Virus record (IMG/VR): IMGVR_UViG_3300044941_000276
Location: 1-64,000 of that record
Strand: one strand, 5' to 3'
Length of the DNA: 64,000 bases
Origin: a virus
The notes under the pieces are model-generated. The model ran no database searches and was not told the origin of the DNA. It worked only from the letters and a program-made list of their open reading frames with translations. The position numbers and the translations under genes are program-made. This document shows positions 10,338 to 22,000 of the stretch, in pieces. The number at the start of each line of letters is the position of its first letter. The first letter of the stretch is position 1.

Positions 10338-10343
10338 GTTATT

Positions 10344-13300
10344 TTAACATTCTTGAGTTAATATCTCCATATTTATTAAACCTAAGAAAACAGCTTTTCT
10401 ATTTTTTTGCGATTCTAATATTCGTTCTAGTTCTATTTTTTTAGCTTCTTGTTTTTTATAATCTTCTGCTTTTTTGTTTAAAGATACCATCTTATTTCTA
10501 GCTGTTTTCTTTTCACTATTTGATAGAAGAGGTTCTATACTACTAGATATTTCAATTGTACTTTTTTCTAGTTCGTTGTTTGTGCTATCTTCTTTAATTC
10601 TACTTATAGTAACAACAGCTTTATCTTGATTTACTTTTACTTTTACTTCAGGTTTTTCTTTAGTTCGGTAATCGTCTTCTGGAAAATAAAAATCATCAAA
10701 ATCTTGATCGTAAGATCTATTGTATTCAAATGAACCAAATCCAAATCTTGTAGCGTAAGCTATAATTGTATTTTGTACGTCTACACTTTTCATTTCTTCA
10801 TTTAAAGCAGAACCATAATTGGCTTCATAAGTCCAATAATCAGTCATAATCTCAGGGATATATTCGAAATATTTTGTAAAACTACCTTTTTTAAGAGTAT
10901 CCCCAAACAATATAAGATTATAAAGACGCAAAGCTTCTTGAGTTTCCCTATCTAAATCTTTTATACCAGCTTTCATTGATAATTCTTCAATAACATCTCT
11001 TTGTGACATACCTGTAGGATTAGGATCAAAACTTACTTGAGCTACCCCAGATAAACTCATACCCACTCTATCTCTTTTTGTAGTATCAACTGTTACTTTA
11101 CTTAAAAATCCTGGCGCTACTCCTTTTTGTTTCAAGTCCATCAAATGTTCACTTACATCTTCTATAAAAGATTTTCTACCGTAAAAAACAACTTTGTTAT
11201 TCTTGTCTTTATCGTCGTCTAATACATCGAGTCTATATTTTTTTCCGTTAAATTCTATTTTTTTACCGTTCAAATATTTATCGATTATATATCGATTAAT
11301 CCCGTTATACAAAGCTACAAATTGCTCTTCTTTAATTCTGCCAGTAAATATTTTAGCTTCACGTAAAGCCTCGATTAATTTTATAGTCATATCTAATTTT
11401 TTACCTATAACTCTTTGTGCTTTTAATGAGTTAACTGCTATACTTAATTGAGCAATTGTATCGGGTTTATTATTTAACACACTTAAAATATTAACGCCTC
11501 GTTTTACTTTTTCGTATTCTTCTACAGCTTTGGATCTGTAATCACTATCTAAAATAAATTTCTCAAAGCTAAAAGGTTTATCGTCTACTAATAAACCTTC
11601 TTCGCTTATTTTACTCATAAATACATCAATGTTGTATATCCTTGTATATACCCCATATGATGTAGGCTTTAACCCTTGATTTATACCTAATATTTGACCT
11701 AATGTTGTTAATTCTTCTCCTATTAATAACATATTTTGATAAAAAGGTAGCAATGTTCTGTACATATCTACGCTTTTTTTCGCATCATCGTCAAGTTGTT
11801 CATATTTTAATCCAAGTCGATTAAGATATATCTCTTCTCCTTTTTCTAATTGATCACCCAAGCTTACATAATCACCCTTTTCTTTAAATATTGATCCAGA
11901 ATAATCGTCAATAGCTGCTTTGAATACATTATTTGTGAGTAATTCACTCATTTGTTCAATATTCATACCCATCATAATCATGGCGTTTGCGATACCTGTA
12001 GTAGTAAGATTTAGGTTAAGACTTGATAGATATAGATACTTAGCGTTATCAGTAGCAGCGTTAAGTAATTGACCTAGTTCGTCTGCAACTTGAGGTTGTA
12101 TATTTCTAATATCTTTTAATTTATTTTTAAACCCTTCTTTATCTTTTTTTATTTCTTTTACAATATCTTCATATTTTGGATTAGTGTTATACTGAAGAGC
12201 TTCAACTATTGTATCGATATCGTTAGCAGGTAAGTTAGGTAAAAATATACTCATAGTTATATCTTTGTTACTGAGTAAACTTTGAACTTTATTTCCTTCA
12301 ACAGTATCTTCTATCGATATAAGAACATATTCAATTAATTTACCAGCTTCTTTTACTTTACCTTCAGTTAACAATTGTCTTATAGTATTGATTGTTTGTA
12401 CAAACGAAGAAGTTATTGCGCTAAACGACTTGATCGATACAGCTTCTGGACCAATGTTTACTTTGCCATCAACGTTAGCATATCGAGCTTCCATTCTTGC
12501 TACGCTACTGTCTTCATTTAAAGATCTGGAAGTGCTTCTTTTTTTTGCGTTATCGGCAGCGGTTTTAACGTCGCCCATATCAACCCCCGATTCTCTTTGA
12601 ACATAGTTTTTATGATTCATAGCTGCTTCTTTTATTGCATCAAATAAACCATTAACTATAGCTTTTTTGTTAAATTCTTTACTATCTTTTGAAGATAATT
12701 CTTCAAGGGTAGGGGATTGGTAAACAATGCCCTCATTATCTACAAAATAAGTCATCAATGTAGTCTTATCCACGTCATAGTCACCACCAGTTAATATTTG
12801 ATGTTCGTGATTAATCATAGCTGTATTTTCAGCAGTATCAATAAATCCTACTATTTTATTACCCATAACCGAAGCTAAAGACTGAAGTGGAATACGTGTA
12901 GTAACTGTTTCTGTAGCCTTTTTAAACGAATTGTATAAATCAATAGCGTATTGTTCTTTGCTATAATACTCGCTATAATCCCCATTGTAATTTTCATCAA
13001 CTTGACTTTCTCCTATTTTCTTAGCTCTTCTTTTATATGCGGCATTTATTTTTTTACCTCTATCACTTTTATCATTTAAAAGGTTAATGTAATATTCTAC
13101 ACTTATATCATTATAATCAGTTTGATCTTCCAAGAAAAATCTACTTTTCCATATTTTAGGAGCTAATATTTCACCTGGGTAATTTATTATAAAATTATCT
13201 TTTGATAACTCATTTAAAGTGTCGTTTAGTTTATTTAGTAAAACAGCTCTCTCTTGAGAGGTTAAATCTTCATTTTGTAATCGGATAACTTCTTCCAATC

Positions 13301-15989
13301 TATATATATCGGTTACAACACCGGTTTCTTTGTTTATTATCTTACTTCTTGCAGGTCTAAGATCTCTTGGTTTATTTGTGTCTATATAAAAATTAACAAA
13401 ACTAGTGTCTTTTAATTTATTGCTTATATTATTAAGTTTATCTTCCATTTCTTCAAAGGTCAAAGAAGGATCGATCGTCTCTCTTTTTATTTCTCCACTC
13501 TTGTTTTCTTTATATTCTAAAACGTAAGTCGATTTTGTATCCATTAATAATAAAAGTTTTTTAATACTTACATCTTGAGAATACAATCTATTAAAATCTT
13601 CTTCGCTAATTTGCGATTTTATATAATCGGGTAAATCTTTATATTCAAGAGAAATAGGTTTAAGACTTTCTCCTTCGATAGATCCAAATCTTATACCTCC
13701 CTCTCCATTATCAAATACTTGAATAGGAGGAGCTAATATAAATTGACCGCCCGATACTTTTTGTCTTATGCCCTCGGAAGTAAGATAGCTATTTAAAGCA
13801 GCAGTAACAATAGTGATTAATTGAGGATTGTCATATGGTATATTAGTTTGTGATAATATGCTACTAGCAAGAGTGGATATATTGGTAGTAGCCAATGCGT
13901 TTAAAGTAAGATTTCTAATAAAATTTTTTATTCTATCAAGCTCTTCTGGAGTTATATTATCTCCTATGTTTAGTGATATATCATTAATAACAAGTTCTTT
14001 TAGATACCCATATGCTTTTTTTGCTTCTTCTTGTGTAGCAGAAGCAAGACCTAATGCGCCCAGTACCTGAGTAGGTAACGATGCTTCTTTATCATCGGTT
14101 TCTTTTGAAGCGTTTAATTGTATACCCTCGTGACCTCTATCTACGGTAAATGTTACAAAATCATTATTTTTTAAATCATCCAGAGTGTTCAAATTAGGTT
14201 GTGAAGATTTTAACGATTCCTTAAAATTAAAACCGTTAATAATATTTGGTCTCACATCTTTTTTATTCATGACACTGTGAGCTATGATATCGTTGAGTAT
14301 AGTACTACTATGCCCTTTTTCGCTCATGATAGTGTATCTTTTATTTATATTGTCATAAGTATACGCTCCACCTAAAGCATCGTATAATTGACTAAGGTTT
14401 TCTATTTTAATTTTAGACTCGGAAGTTTCTTTTATCGATCCGTCTTCATTTAAAGTTGCTTCATTTACAATAGCGTATATATAATCTTTAAATCCATCAT
14501 TTTGTTTTGTAAAAACAACTACTCTTTTTTTAATTTCATTTTTATTAGGATCGGGTTTTACATATACTGTTAAATTTTCACCGTGTTCGTTAAAATAAGA
14601 GGGGCCGAAATTATCTAAATTTATATCACTTATGTCACTATTTTTAAACATATTGTCTTGTATCAATCCAAAATCCAAATCGGTACCTTTTGTTTTCCTT
14701 ATCATTTCGTGAGTTATTGTAAAATCGTTGTGTTTTTTAAACGTCATAGTTTCAGTATGGGGATCGTGATATACACCTATAGTTTTCATACTACCATTTC
14801 CTGATGGTTGTCCCATAGTATTACCAAGACTATGTTTCATCTGGCTCATATGAAGCTCTGTTGAGTAAGAAGCACCATCATAAGCCCATTCTTTTTTTCT
14901 ACCTGTTACAGTTACTATTTCTACTTTTGGATTAATAACAGCTACAAATTTTCCATTCTTTGATATACCATAAGGATTGGTAGTATCGAAAGGTACAATA
15001 GTTGACATCAATGCTGCTTCACGTTTATTTTTTTCAATAAACATAGCTTCTTCATTAGCTCCTTTGTAAAAGTAAGTACTTCCCATCAAAGCTGTATTGT
15101 GCATTCTTGTGGCTAACATTCTTTCAAGAATATATTGTCGATATACATTATCACCGTAATCTTTTTTAATATATAAATTTGAAGAACCACTATCAGAGCT
15201 ACTTACTCTAAATGACTCAAAGTATTCATCGGTATCACCCTCTATATTATAAGCTTCTCTTATATCAGATGTTGTGCTAGTGGTATTTAATTTATTAACA
15301 AGATATGCGGCATGGGTTCCTAATGGAACCATTTGTTTAAGAACTTTTAGATCTTCTTCCATAGTGGTTATTACATTTTTTCTTATTTCTTCTTTAGATA
15401 AAGAAAAAGCGTCAAATAGTGAATTTTTTAAGACAATACCATTTTTTGTTTCTACATAATGATAATCTAATACGAAAGGTATATTGTTTTTATTAAATGC
15501 TTTTATTAGTTTTTTTCTAACCTTATTTATATTTTCATTATTATCGACATATAATTGATTTAACGCAGCGTTTATAGCATTTTTCTTATCTTGATAAGTA
15601 GCCGATGGGTCAAATAATATATTGATGCCCATAGATTGAAGGGCTTTTTGATAATCGTCTATTATTTTATCAAGATGTTTTTTATAATATGTTTCTTTTA
15701 AATTTACTATTTCATCAATAAGATAATTTATTCTATTATCGGTAAACTCTTCTATTTTATCAGGATAACTTCTTTCAAATACGTGAGTAAAAGTTCTTGA
15801 TTTATCCGATCCAACACTAGTAATAACTTTTAAATTCTTGCCCCCACTTTCACTTAACTCTGTAAGGTAATCGTATATTATTTCATGGGTCGCCATTTCT
15901 TTTACGTTATACTTTGATGATTTTTTAACTCTATCACCAAACTTGGCGCCATCTCTCATACGAGTCTCTTTAAGTTTTATACAGAACAT
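10344..15989 (-). CDS. Virion RNA polymerase, catalytic subunit (crAss-like, two-barrel type)
   Basis: This is an 1881-residue DNA-directed RNA polymerase candidate. The key evidence is LTGGDYDVDKTTL, with Asp1070, Asp1072 and Asp1074 (12768-12782) forming the DxDxD magnesium-binding signature of a double-psi beta-barrel. It is preceded by a hydrophobic strand and a His-Glu-His turn. In characterised crAss-like phages (for example Cellulophaga phage phi14:2) this enzyme is a single-chain, YonO/RNAi-polymerase-related polymerase that is packaged and injected to transcribe early genes. The start at 15989 lies 12 bases after the helicase-like gene. The second barrel with its basic residues could not be placed by eye. 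The C terminus (about 1820-1870) is a Lys/Glu coiled coil. Function is strongly supported by motif, size and context. Confidence 0.85.
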   Translation of the reverse strand: MFCIKLKETRMRDGAKFGDRVKKSSKYNVKEMATHEIIYDYLTELSESGGKNLKVITSVGSDKSRTFTHVFERSYPDKIEEFTDNRINYLIDEIVNLKETYYKKHLDKIIDDYQKALQSMGINILFDPSATYQDKKNAINAALNQLYVDNNENINKVRKKLIKAFNKNNIPFVLDYHYVETKNGIVLKNSLFDAFSLSKEEIRKNVITTMEEDLKVLKQMVPLGTHAAYLVNKLNTTSTTSDIREAYNIEGDTDEYFESFRVSSSDSGSSNLYIKKDYGDNVYRQYILERMLATRMHNTALMGSTYFYKGANEEAMFIEKNKREAALMSTIVPFDTTNPYGISKNGKFVAVINPKVEIVTVTGRKKEWAYDGASYSTELHMSQMKHSLGNTMGQPSGNGSMKTIGVYHDPHTETMTFKKHNDFTITHEMIRKTKGTDLDFGLIQDNMFKNSDISDINLDNFGPSYFNEHGENLTVYVKPDPNKNEIKKRVVVFTKQNDGFKDYIYAIVNEATLNEDGSIKETSESKIKIENLSQLYDALGGAYTYDNINKRYTIMSEKGHSSTILNDIIAHSVMNKKDVRPNIINGFNFKESLKSSQPNLNTLDDLKNNDFVTFTVDRGHEGIQLNASKETDDKEASLPTQVLGALGLASATQEEAKKAYGYLKELVINDISLNIGDNITPEELDRIKNFIRNLTLNALATTNISTLASSILSQTNIPYDNPQLITIVTAALNSYLTSEGIRQKVSGGQFILAPPIQVFDNGEGGIRFGSIEGESLKPISLEYKDLPDYIKSQISEEDFNRLYSQDVSIKKLLLLMDTKSTYVLEYKENKSGEIKRETIDPSLTFEEMEDKLNNISNKLKDTSFVNFYIDTNKPRDLRPARSKIINKETGVVTDIYRLEEVIRLQNEDLTSQERAVLLNKLNDTLNELSKDNFIINYPGEILAPKIWKSRFFLEDQTDYNDISVEYYINLLNDKSDRGKKINAAYKRRAKKIGESQVDENYNGDYSEYYSKEQYAIDLYNSFKKATETVTTRIPLQSLASVMGNKIVGFIDTAENTAMINHEHQILTGGDYDVDKTTLMTYFVDNEGIVYQSPTLEELSSKDSKEFNKKAIVNGLFDAIKEAAMNHKNYVQRESGVDMGDVKTAADNAKKRSTSRSLNEDSSVARMEARYANVDGKVNIGPEAVSIKSFSAITSSFVQTINTIRQLLTEGKVKEAGKLIEYVLISIEDTVEGNKVQSLLSNKDITMSIFLPNLPANDIDTIVEALQYNTNPKYEDIVKEIKKDKEGFKNKLKDIRNIQPQVADELGQLLNAATDNAKYLYLSSLNLNLTTTGIANAMIMMGMNIEQMSELLTNNVFKAAIDDYSGSIFKEKGDYVSLGDQLEKGEEIYLNRLGLKYEQLDDDAKKSVDMYRTLLPFYQNMLLIGEELTTLGQILGINQGLKPTSYGVYTRIYNIDVFMSKISEEGLLVDDKPFSFEKFILDSDYRSKAVEEYEKVKRGVNILSVLNNKPDTIAQLSIAVNSLKAQRVIGKKLDMTIKLIEALREAKIFTGRIKEEQFVALYNGINRYIIDKYLNGKKIEFNGKKYRLDVLDDDKDKNNKVVFYGRKSFIEDVSEHLMDLKQKGVAPGFLSKVTVDTTKRDRVGMSLSGVAQVSFDPNPTGMSQRDVIEELSMKAGIKDLDRETQEALRLYNLILFGDTLKKGSFTKYFEYIPEIMTDYWTYEANYGSALNEEMKSVDVQNTIIAYATRFGFGSFEYNRSYDQDFDDFYFPEDDYRTKEKPEVKVKVNQDKAVVTISRIKEDSTNNELEKSTIEISSSIEPLLSNSEKKTARNKMVSLNKKAEDYKKQEAKKIELERILESQKNRKAVFLGLINMEILTQEC

Positions 15990-16000
15990 ATATATAATAT

Positions 16001-19000
16001 TTATTTTGAACAGTTATTTAAATCATTCCACATAGTAGCAATGCGATTGTATATATTTGATAATATAACATTGGTGTTAGAAAATATACCACTACTATTG
16101 CCATCTACTGTAGAAAAAGTAGTTTTTGTTTTTAACGATTGTTCGCTTTCCATTTTAATAGAAGCTAATTCATTTAAAGCTTGAGATCTAATTTCTGGAT
16201 CATTTCCACCATTAATAATGTTGTTTACAAAATTTATAATCTTTTGTGGATTAATAAATAAATTATTTACTTCTTTTTCTTCGAGCACTTTAAATAATGA
16301 GTTCACTAATTTTAAAATTGCTTCATTTTCCGCTTTATCTGATTTCAATACAATAACATTTCTCTTGGTTATTTTATTATAAGCAATGTAATAATATTCT
16401 TCGATGTACTCTCGGATATCATTTATCATTGAACCTATATCTAAACTTTCAATTTTTTCTGTGTAACGAGAAACAATAGTATTTTTTATTCTATCGCTTT
16501 CTTTTGTGGCTTGACCGTTGATAACCATATCGGGTTTTACTTGTTTGAGTTTAAACATATTTATAAAAGCAGATCTTAGATCATACAGAGCTTTGATTTG
16601 ACCCGATGTTAAATTTTTATTGTTAATCATATTATTTATACTATATCGTTTACTAGACGATGTTGATGTAAACGCAGATGTAGAGATATTAATAGGATCG
16701 GTGGAATTTTCAACACCAAGTATCATGTTAAGTGTAGCTAGAGTGTTTAAAGCTCTATAACTAAATTTGTTAGGATTTGCTTTTGCAGTTTCCATACCTT
16801 TAACTAATACATCATTGATATCTTCGCTATCATATTTTATATTAAGAGCGTTTAATGTATCGATTACCTCTTCCCATCCATATAATAATTCACCTTTATT
16901 TACAAAAACATTGCTTACTGTTTGTACATTATCAAAATCAATTACAACATTTCCTTTATCATCTTTTGTTACTGTAGGCGATACCTTTTCGTAACGATTT
17001 AAGAAAGCTGTTAAGAATTGACTTCCTCCTTCTAATCCGTCCACTTCCCCTGATTCTTGCATATAACTATGCTCTTTTACTATATTTGTCATAGAGTAAA
17101 CAATCTTTTGATTTTTATCGGTTGTTACTTTTATTACTCTATTTAAATCAGCAAAAACATTTCCTTTTATAAGATGATGTCCTACATTGTAGGCTAAGAA
17201 TACAGCTATTTGTTTCTTAGCGTTGTGATTAATTTTTCCAGGGTCAATGTCTAGTAATAACTTTAACATTAAAACAACATCGTTATTTAAGTCACCTGTA
17301 CTCTTAAAACCCATCTCGGTAAATAATTGTAACGTGTCTTTGTTAACCTGTTCTCTTGTAGCTTTTATTTTATTATTTAATTGTTTTACTTTATCGTGAG
17401 TAAGTCCCATCTCTCCCGTTCTTGGATTATATAAAAATATATCTCCAAACATTCCATTTAACATCTCATCGTATACAAGAACTTCAATATCAGTATTATT
17501 ACCAAATATCATTTTTCTTAAATCTGCTGGTGGTATTTTTGATGTTTCTATACCAACATCATCTCCAAAACTATTAACCCATAAACCCAATTGATTTTCT
17601 AAAGCTTCATTTATTTCTTGACCAGTGTTAGTAAACACATAAGTATTAGGCACTGGTGTGTTTTTATCAGTAGGATAAGTAACGTTAAGTATATACGGTT
17701 TAGCGGGCGGGGTAATCTCATCAATCTCTGTATCTAATTCAATCGTAGGAATACTTTTAACATCAGTGCTGATTACAGCATCGGTGCTAGTAGGTCTACT
17801 AGAACTTTCTGGTGTAACAACTGTACTACTTGTTATTGAAGAACTTGAAGTACCAGGTGTACTAGTAGTAGTATCAGGAGTAGGAGTTGTTGATGTAGAT
17901 TTAGAAGGAGTAGGAGCGATCCCAATAAACTTACTTATCTTACTTTTTGGTATAGCTATAGTAGGGAATATTTCTTTATTGTTTTCATAATCAAGATCAG
18001 CATCTGGAGAAGCAGCGGCTGAATAATTATCTTTATCTAACTTGTTCCATATAATACCTGTTCTATAATTAATACTACCGATAGTGACACCTAACATAGA
18101 TAAAGCGTTTTCTATTTCTTTTATAGAAGATGCTTCATCACTAGCATTATTAAGATTATCTGTGTTAATTGCATCTATTAATTGATAAAGTAAAAAAGAA
18201 CTATTTACTCTACCTCGATCGTTATTAAATTTATAAGTCCCCAGTGAAGTTATTAAAGTACTATCTTGTGTATAATCCAAATTTTTACCCATATCCATTG
18301 CTATTCTTGTACTTCTATCATCACTATTTTGCAATATTATAGGTACATCGGTATTATTTATTTTTCTAGATTTGATATATGGTACTTTTTTACCATCTTT
18401 TTTATCACCTTCTACAGGATAATGTTCGGTAATGTAGTATTTTCCTGATGGGTCTTTATCTACACTAAATCCAAAAAGAGCTTCTGTTATAGATATAGAA
18501 TCACCAACCTTATATTTTTCTACTACTTTACCAGAACTGTCTTTTGTATATACAGGTTCTCCTAAAGTTATTCTAGTACTTGCATCTTTACTTATTAATT
18601 TTGCTAATAAAGGATCGGTATAATTTCCAGCTTCCAATTGTTTTACTACATGTTCATATATAGATAATCCTATCCTTCTAAGATCTGAAATATCCATAGC
18701 TGCTTCAAAAAAAGCGTCTATTTCAACATTAGGATCTTTTTTTATAATTTGTTTAATCAAATCATATTTTTGTTTTACTCTGTATAGATATCTAGATAGA
18801 GAGTCTTTTTTAGCTTTTCTAAAAATGATACTCATTCTTTTATTAGCGTACTCATTTTTAAATTTGTCTATTCTAGACAAAATATTACTTAACATGTATT
18901 GTTTTAAAATATTTTTTGTTGAGGTTGCGTCTTCAGGGGATGAGTTTTTAAATTCAATGTCTGTAGTAACAAATGAAATAGCTCTACCTAATAATTTTCT

Positions 19001-22000
19001 ATATCTATTAAATTCTGAGCGTATGATATTTTTAATGTTTTCATCAGGTATATCATCGATTGTATATATAGGAATATAACCAAATGCTTTTTTTAATTCA
19101 CTTAATAAAAGTGTTTCTATAGTATTACCATCTTCATCAAGAACAGTATTTATAGGATCAACAGTTAATATGAATGTAGGTGTAATATATACACCTTGTT
19201 CTTCATGAATTTTTAAATAATCTTCTTGATTTAAAGGTGACGATAAACGATTTCTTTTAAAAGGCATAACTGTAGGCTCAACACCTTCACCATTTGTAAA
19301 TAACAATCCTATTTCGTTTATTTCTTCTTTTGTAAGAGGTGTGGGTTTTATAAGACTTTCTAATTTATTTTTTAAAGCTGTTTTTTCAGCATCTGTGAGC
19401 GAACTTATTCCATCAATCCCAGGGAATCTAAATAAAGTAGTATCGCCATATTTTATTTTGTAGAATAATTTATCTTCATAGTTTTCTTTAACTATTCTTA
19501 TAGAATTTCCTATGTTTTTACCATTTAATGTGACATCATATAAACTTGTACCGTTAATTAATTGATTAAATACATCAATAGCGTCTTTAAAAGATGGTTG
19601 TTTGCTTTCTCCAAAATAAAAGAAAACGTTTTGTTTAGCAAAATCATCTCCGTCATCGGAATAATCATCTTCATCTAATTTATCATCTATTCGTTTTAAT
19701 CCAGCATAAGTTCCTGCCGGAACTGATAAAGCTTCTTCTTCTGGGGACAGCTCTTCTTTTGATGTTGACGAAGTAGTAGATGAAGAAGTTCCTGATTTTT
19801 CAGGTGTAGGTACACCTGTTCCTATTGGTGATCCAGAAACTGGTACCGACCCTTTTATTGTTCCACTTGATGTTCTAGATGTAGCGGCCAGACTTATGTT
19901 TTTCATAGATTCGGCTTTTTCAGGAGTCATTACAAGCTGATCCACTACCTTTTCAACATCATTGAATTTTACCTCTATACCATAATAGTTATTATTTTTT
20001 GATACAGGTAACAACATAGCTCTCTTATAACGAGAAAGAAGTGTATTTAAAGTTTGAATCTTTTCAAAAGGATTCATACCCATACCTGTATCATCAGGTA
20101 ATTTTCTTATGATAACATAGTCAAATTCTCTGCCTTGTATCTCTTTAAAAGAAAGAACATTGGGATCGGTTGATTTACCAATTACATCATCAATAATTAC
20201 ATAAGAAGCTCCCTCGGCGTTTGCTTTTGCTATTATCTCATCTTCTAACTCTTTGCTATAAACAGTAACACCTTTTGTATCTTTTTTGCTATAATTAAAA
20301 AACAAAGGATTGTTTTTAGCATTAACTTCATAAACGTTATCGATTTCGCTTATATTAGCATCGTGAACCGTATTAGATAATCTCGCTAAAGTCATAGCAT
20401 TACTATCGTAATTTTCAGTTCTATTTCTAAAACTCATAGTAATGCGAGGAGATCTCTCTATTCCAGGTAAATAACTTAAAGTTGGAGTCTTAACAGGAGC
20501 GCTTGTGCCGTTTTCTAGATTTATTGTAGCCCCAAGTTGGTTAGTATCACCAAACATGAATACAAATTGATCCGAGTCGTGTAATAATTGTATATCTGAC
20601 TTTGTAAGATGAGTTGCTTCGTCTAAAATCAGATATTTATTTACAGGTTTATCTGTTTTTTTGAGATCATAGTCGGGTACAATAACGTCGCTTTTGCTTG
20701 TAAAAGCACTTTTTTCAACCATTCTTGGCGTAGATTTGTTATCTACTTGACCAGTTATTTTGACCAATGAAGGGTTTTTTATTTTCTTTTTGATTTTACT
20801 TTCAACACTACCTGGTTCACTAGTTGATTTAAAAACTCCATATAATACATTATCTACAATTTCTTGTTTTGGACTAGATATGGTATAATCGGCAGTTACA
20901 GATTCTAATAATCGAGCCAAATAATTTATTAATACTTCGGTTTTTCCTATACCTGGGTTGGAATTAATAAATATACCTCGATTAAATCCAGGTGTTTCTA
21001 TTTCTGGAATGGTATTGTCAACGGCAGTAACTTTACTTCCTCTTGACTTAACGCTCTTGATTTTTAATTTTTCGTGATATTGATAAGCGCTAAACGCTTG
21101 AAACAATACCATCTCTTGTTCAAAAGTAGGTACTTTTCCATTTGGATCTTTTGTTATTTCTTTTTTTATAGCGTGTATTTTTTCAAAGAATGCGTCAATA
21201 TCGCCTCTCATCATTGACACTAACATCATGTCGGCTAAATCTTCAGGATTATCCATTGATCTCTCAGACCCAACATCGATCATTGATTTTTTAGATGCTT
21301 TTAAAGCATTTTTTAATTTATCCGCTTCTTCACCACCCTTCTTATATATTTCGTGAAGTTTTTTATTTAGTTTAATTAATTCCTGATATGATTTAAAAGC
21401 AAGCTGTTCAAGATTAGATTTTGCAGCTATTGTTTTTTCATCGCTGTTTAATATTTCAATTAACTCGTCATCATAAGAATATCCCGATATACCTACTTTC
21501 GCTACTATATTTTTTACAACTTGTAGCGCTCCGTATATATAACGAGCTTCTATACTTTTAGTTTGAACTTTACCGTTTAATCTGGCTAATTTAAGTAAAT
21601 CGCTTGCTTGTTTTAATTGAGCCCTATACATGTTATCTATAACATTGGCTTCATCTTTGCTTATATCGGGCGTTTCGGTTTCTCGTTTTTTTCCAGAAAA
21701 ATAACTAGGTTCAAGAGATTTAAGTTTATTTATAATAGGTTTTATATAAGCAGGTATTTGAAGTATTGCTCTTTTTTGATTTATTTTATCAATCAGTTCT
21801 TCTAATTCATTTTCTATATCGTCTCCTTTAAAATCCGATTGCATTGTGTCAGCTTGCGATCTAAGCTTTTCAATAGTTGATTGAACTTCATTATCTACTA
21901 TTGATCTAGGAACAAACGACGAGTCAGGATTGTTACCTACTTTTTGAGCAATGGTGTTGTAAAGAGGTAGATTTTCTTTAACATCTAATAGATGTTCTTT

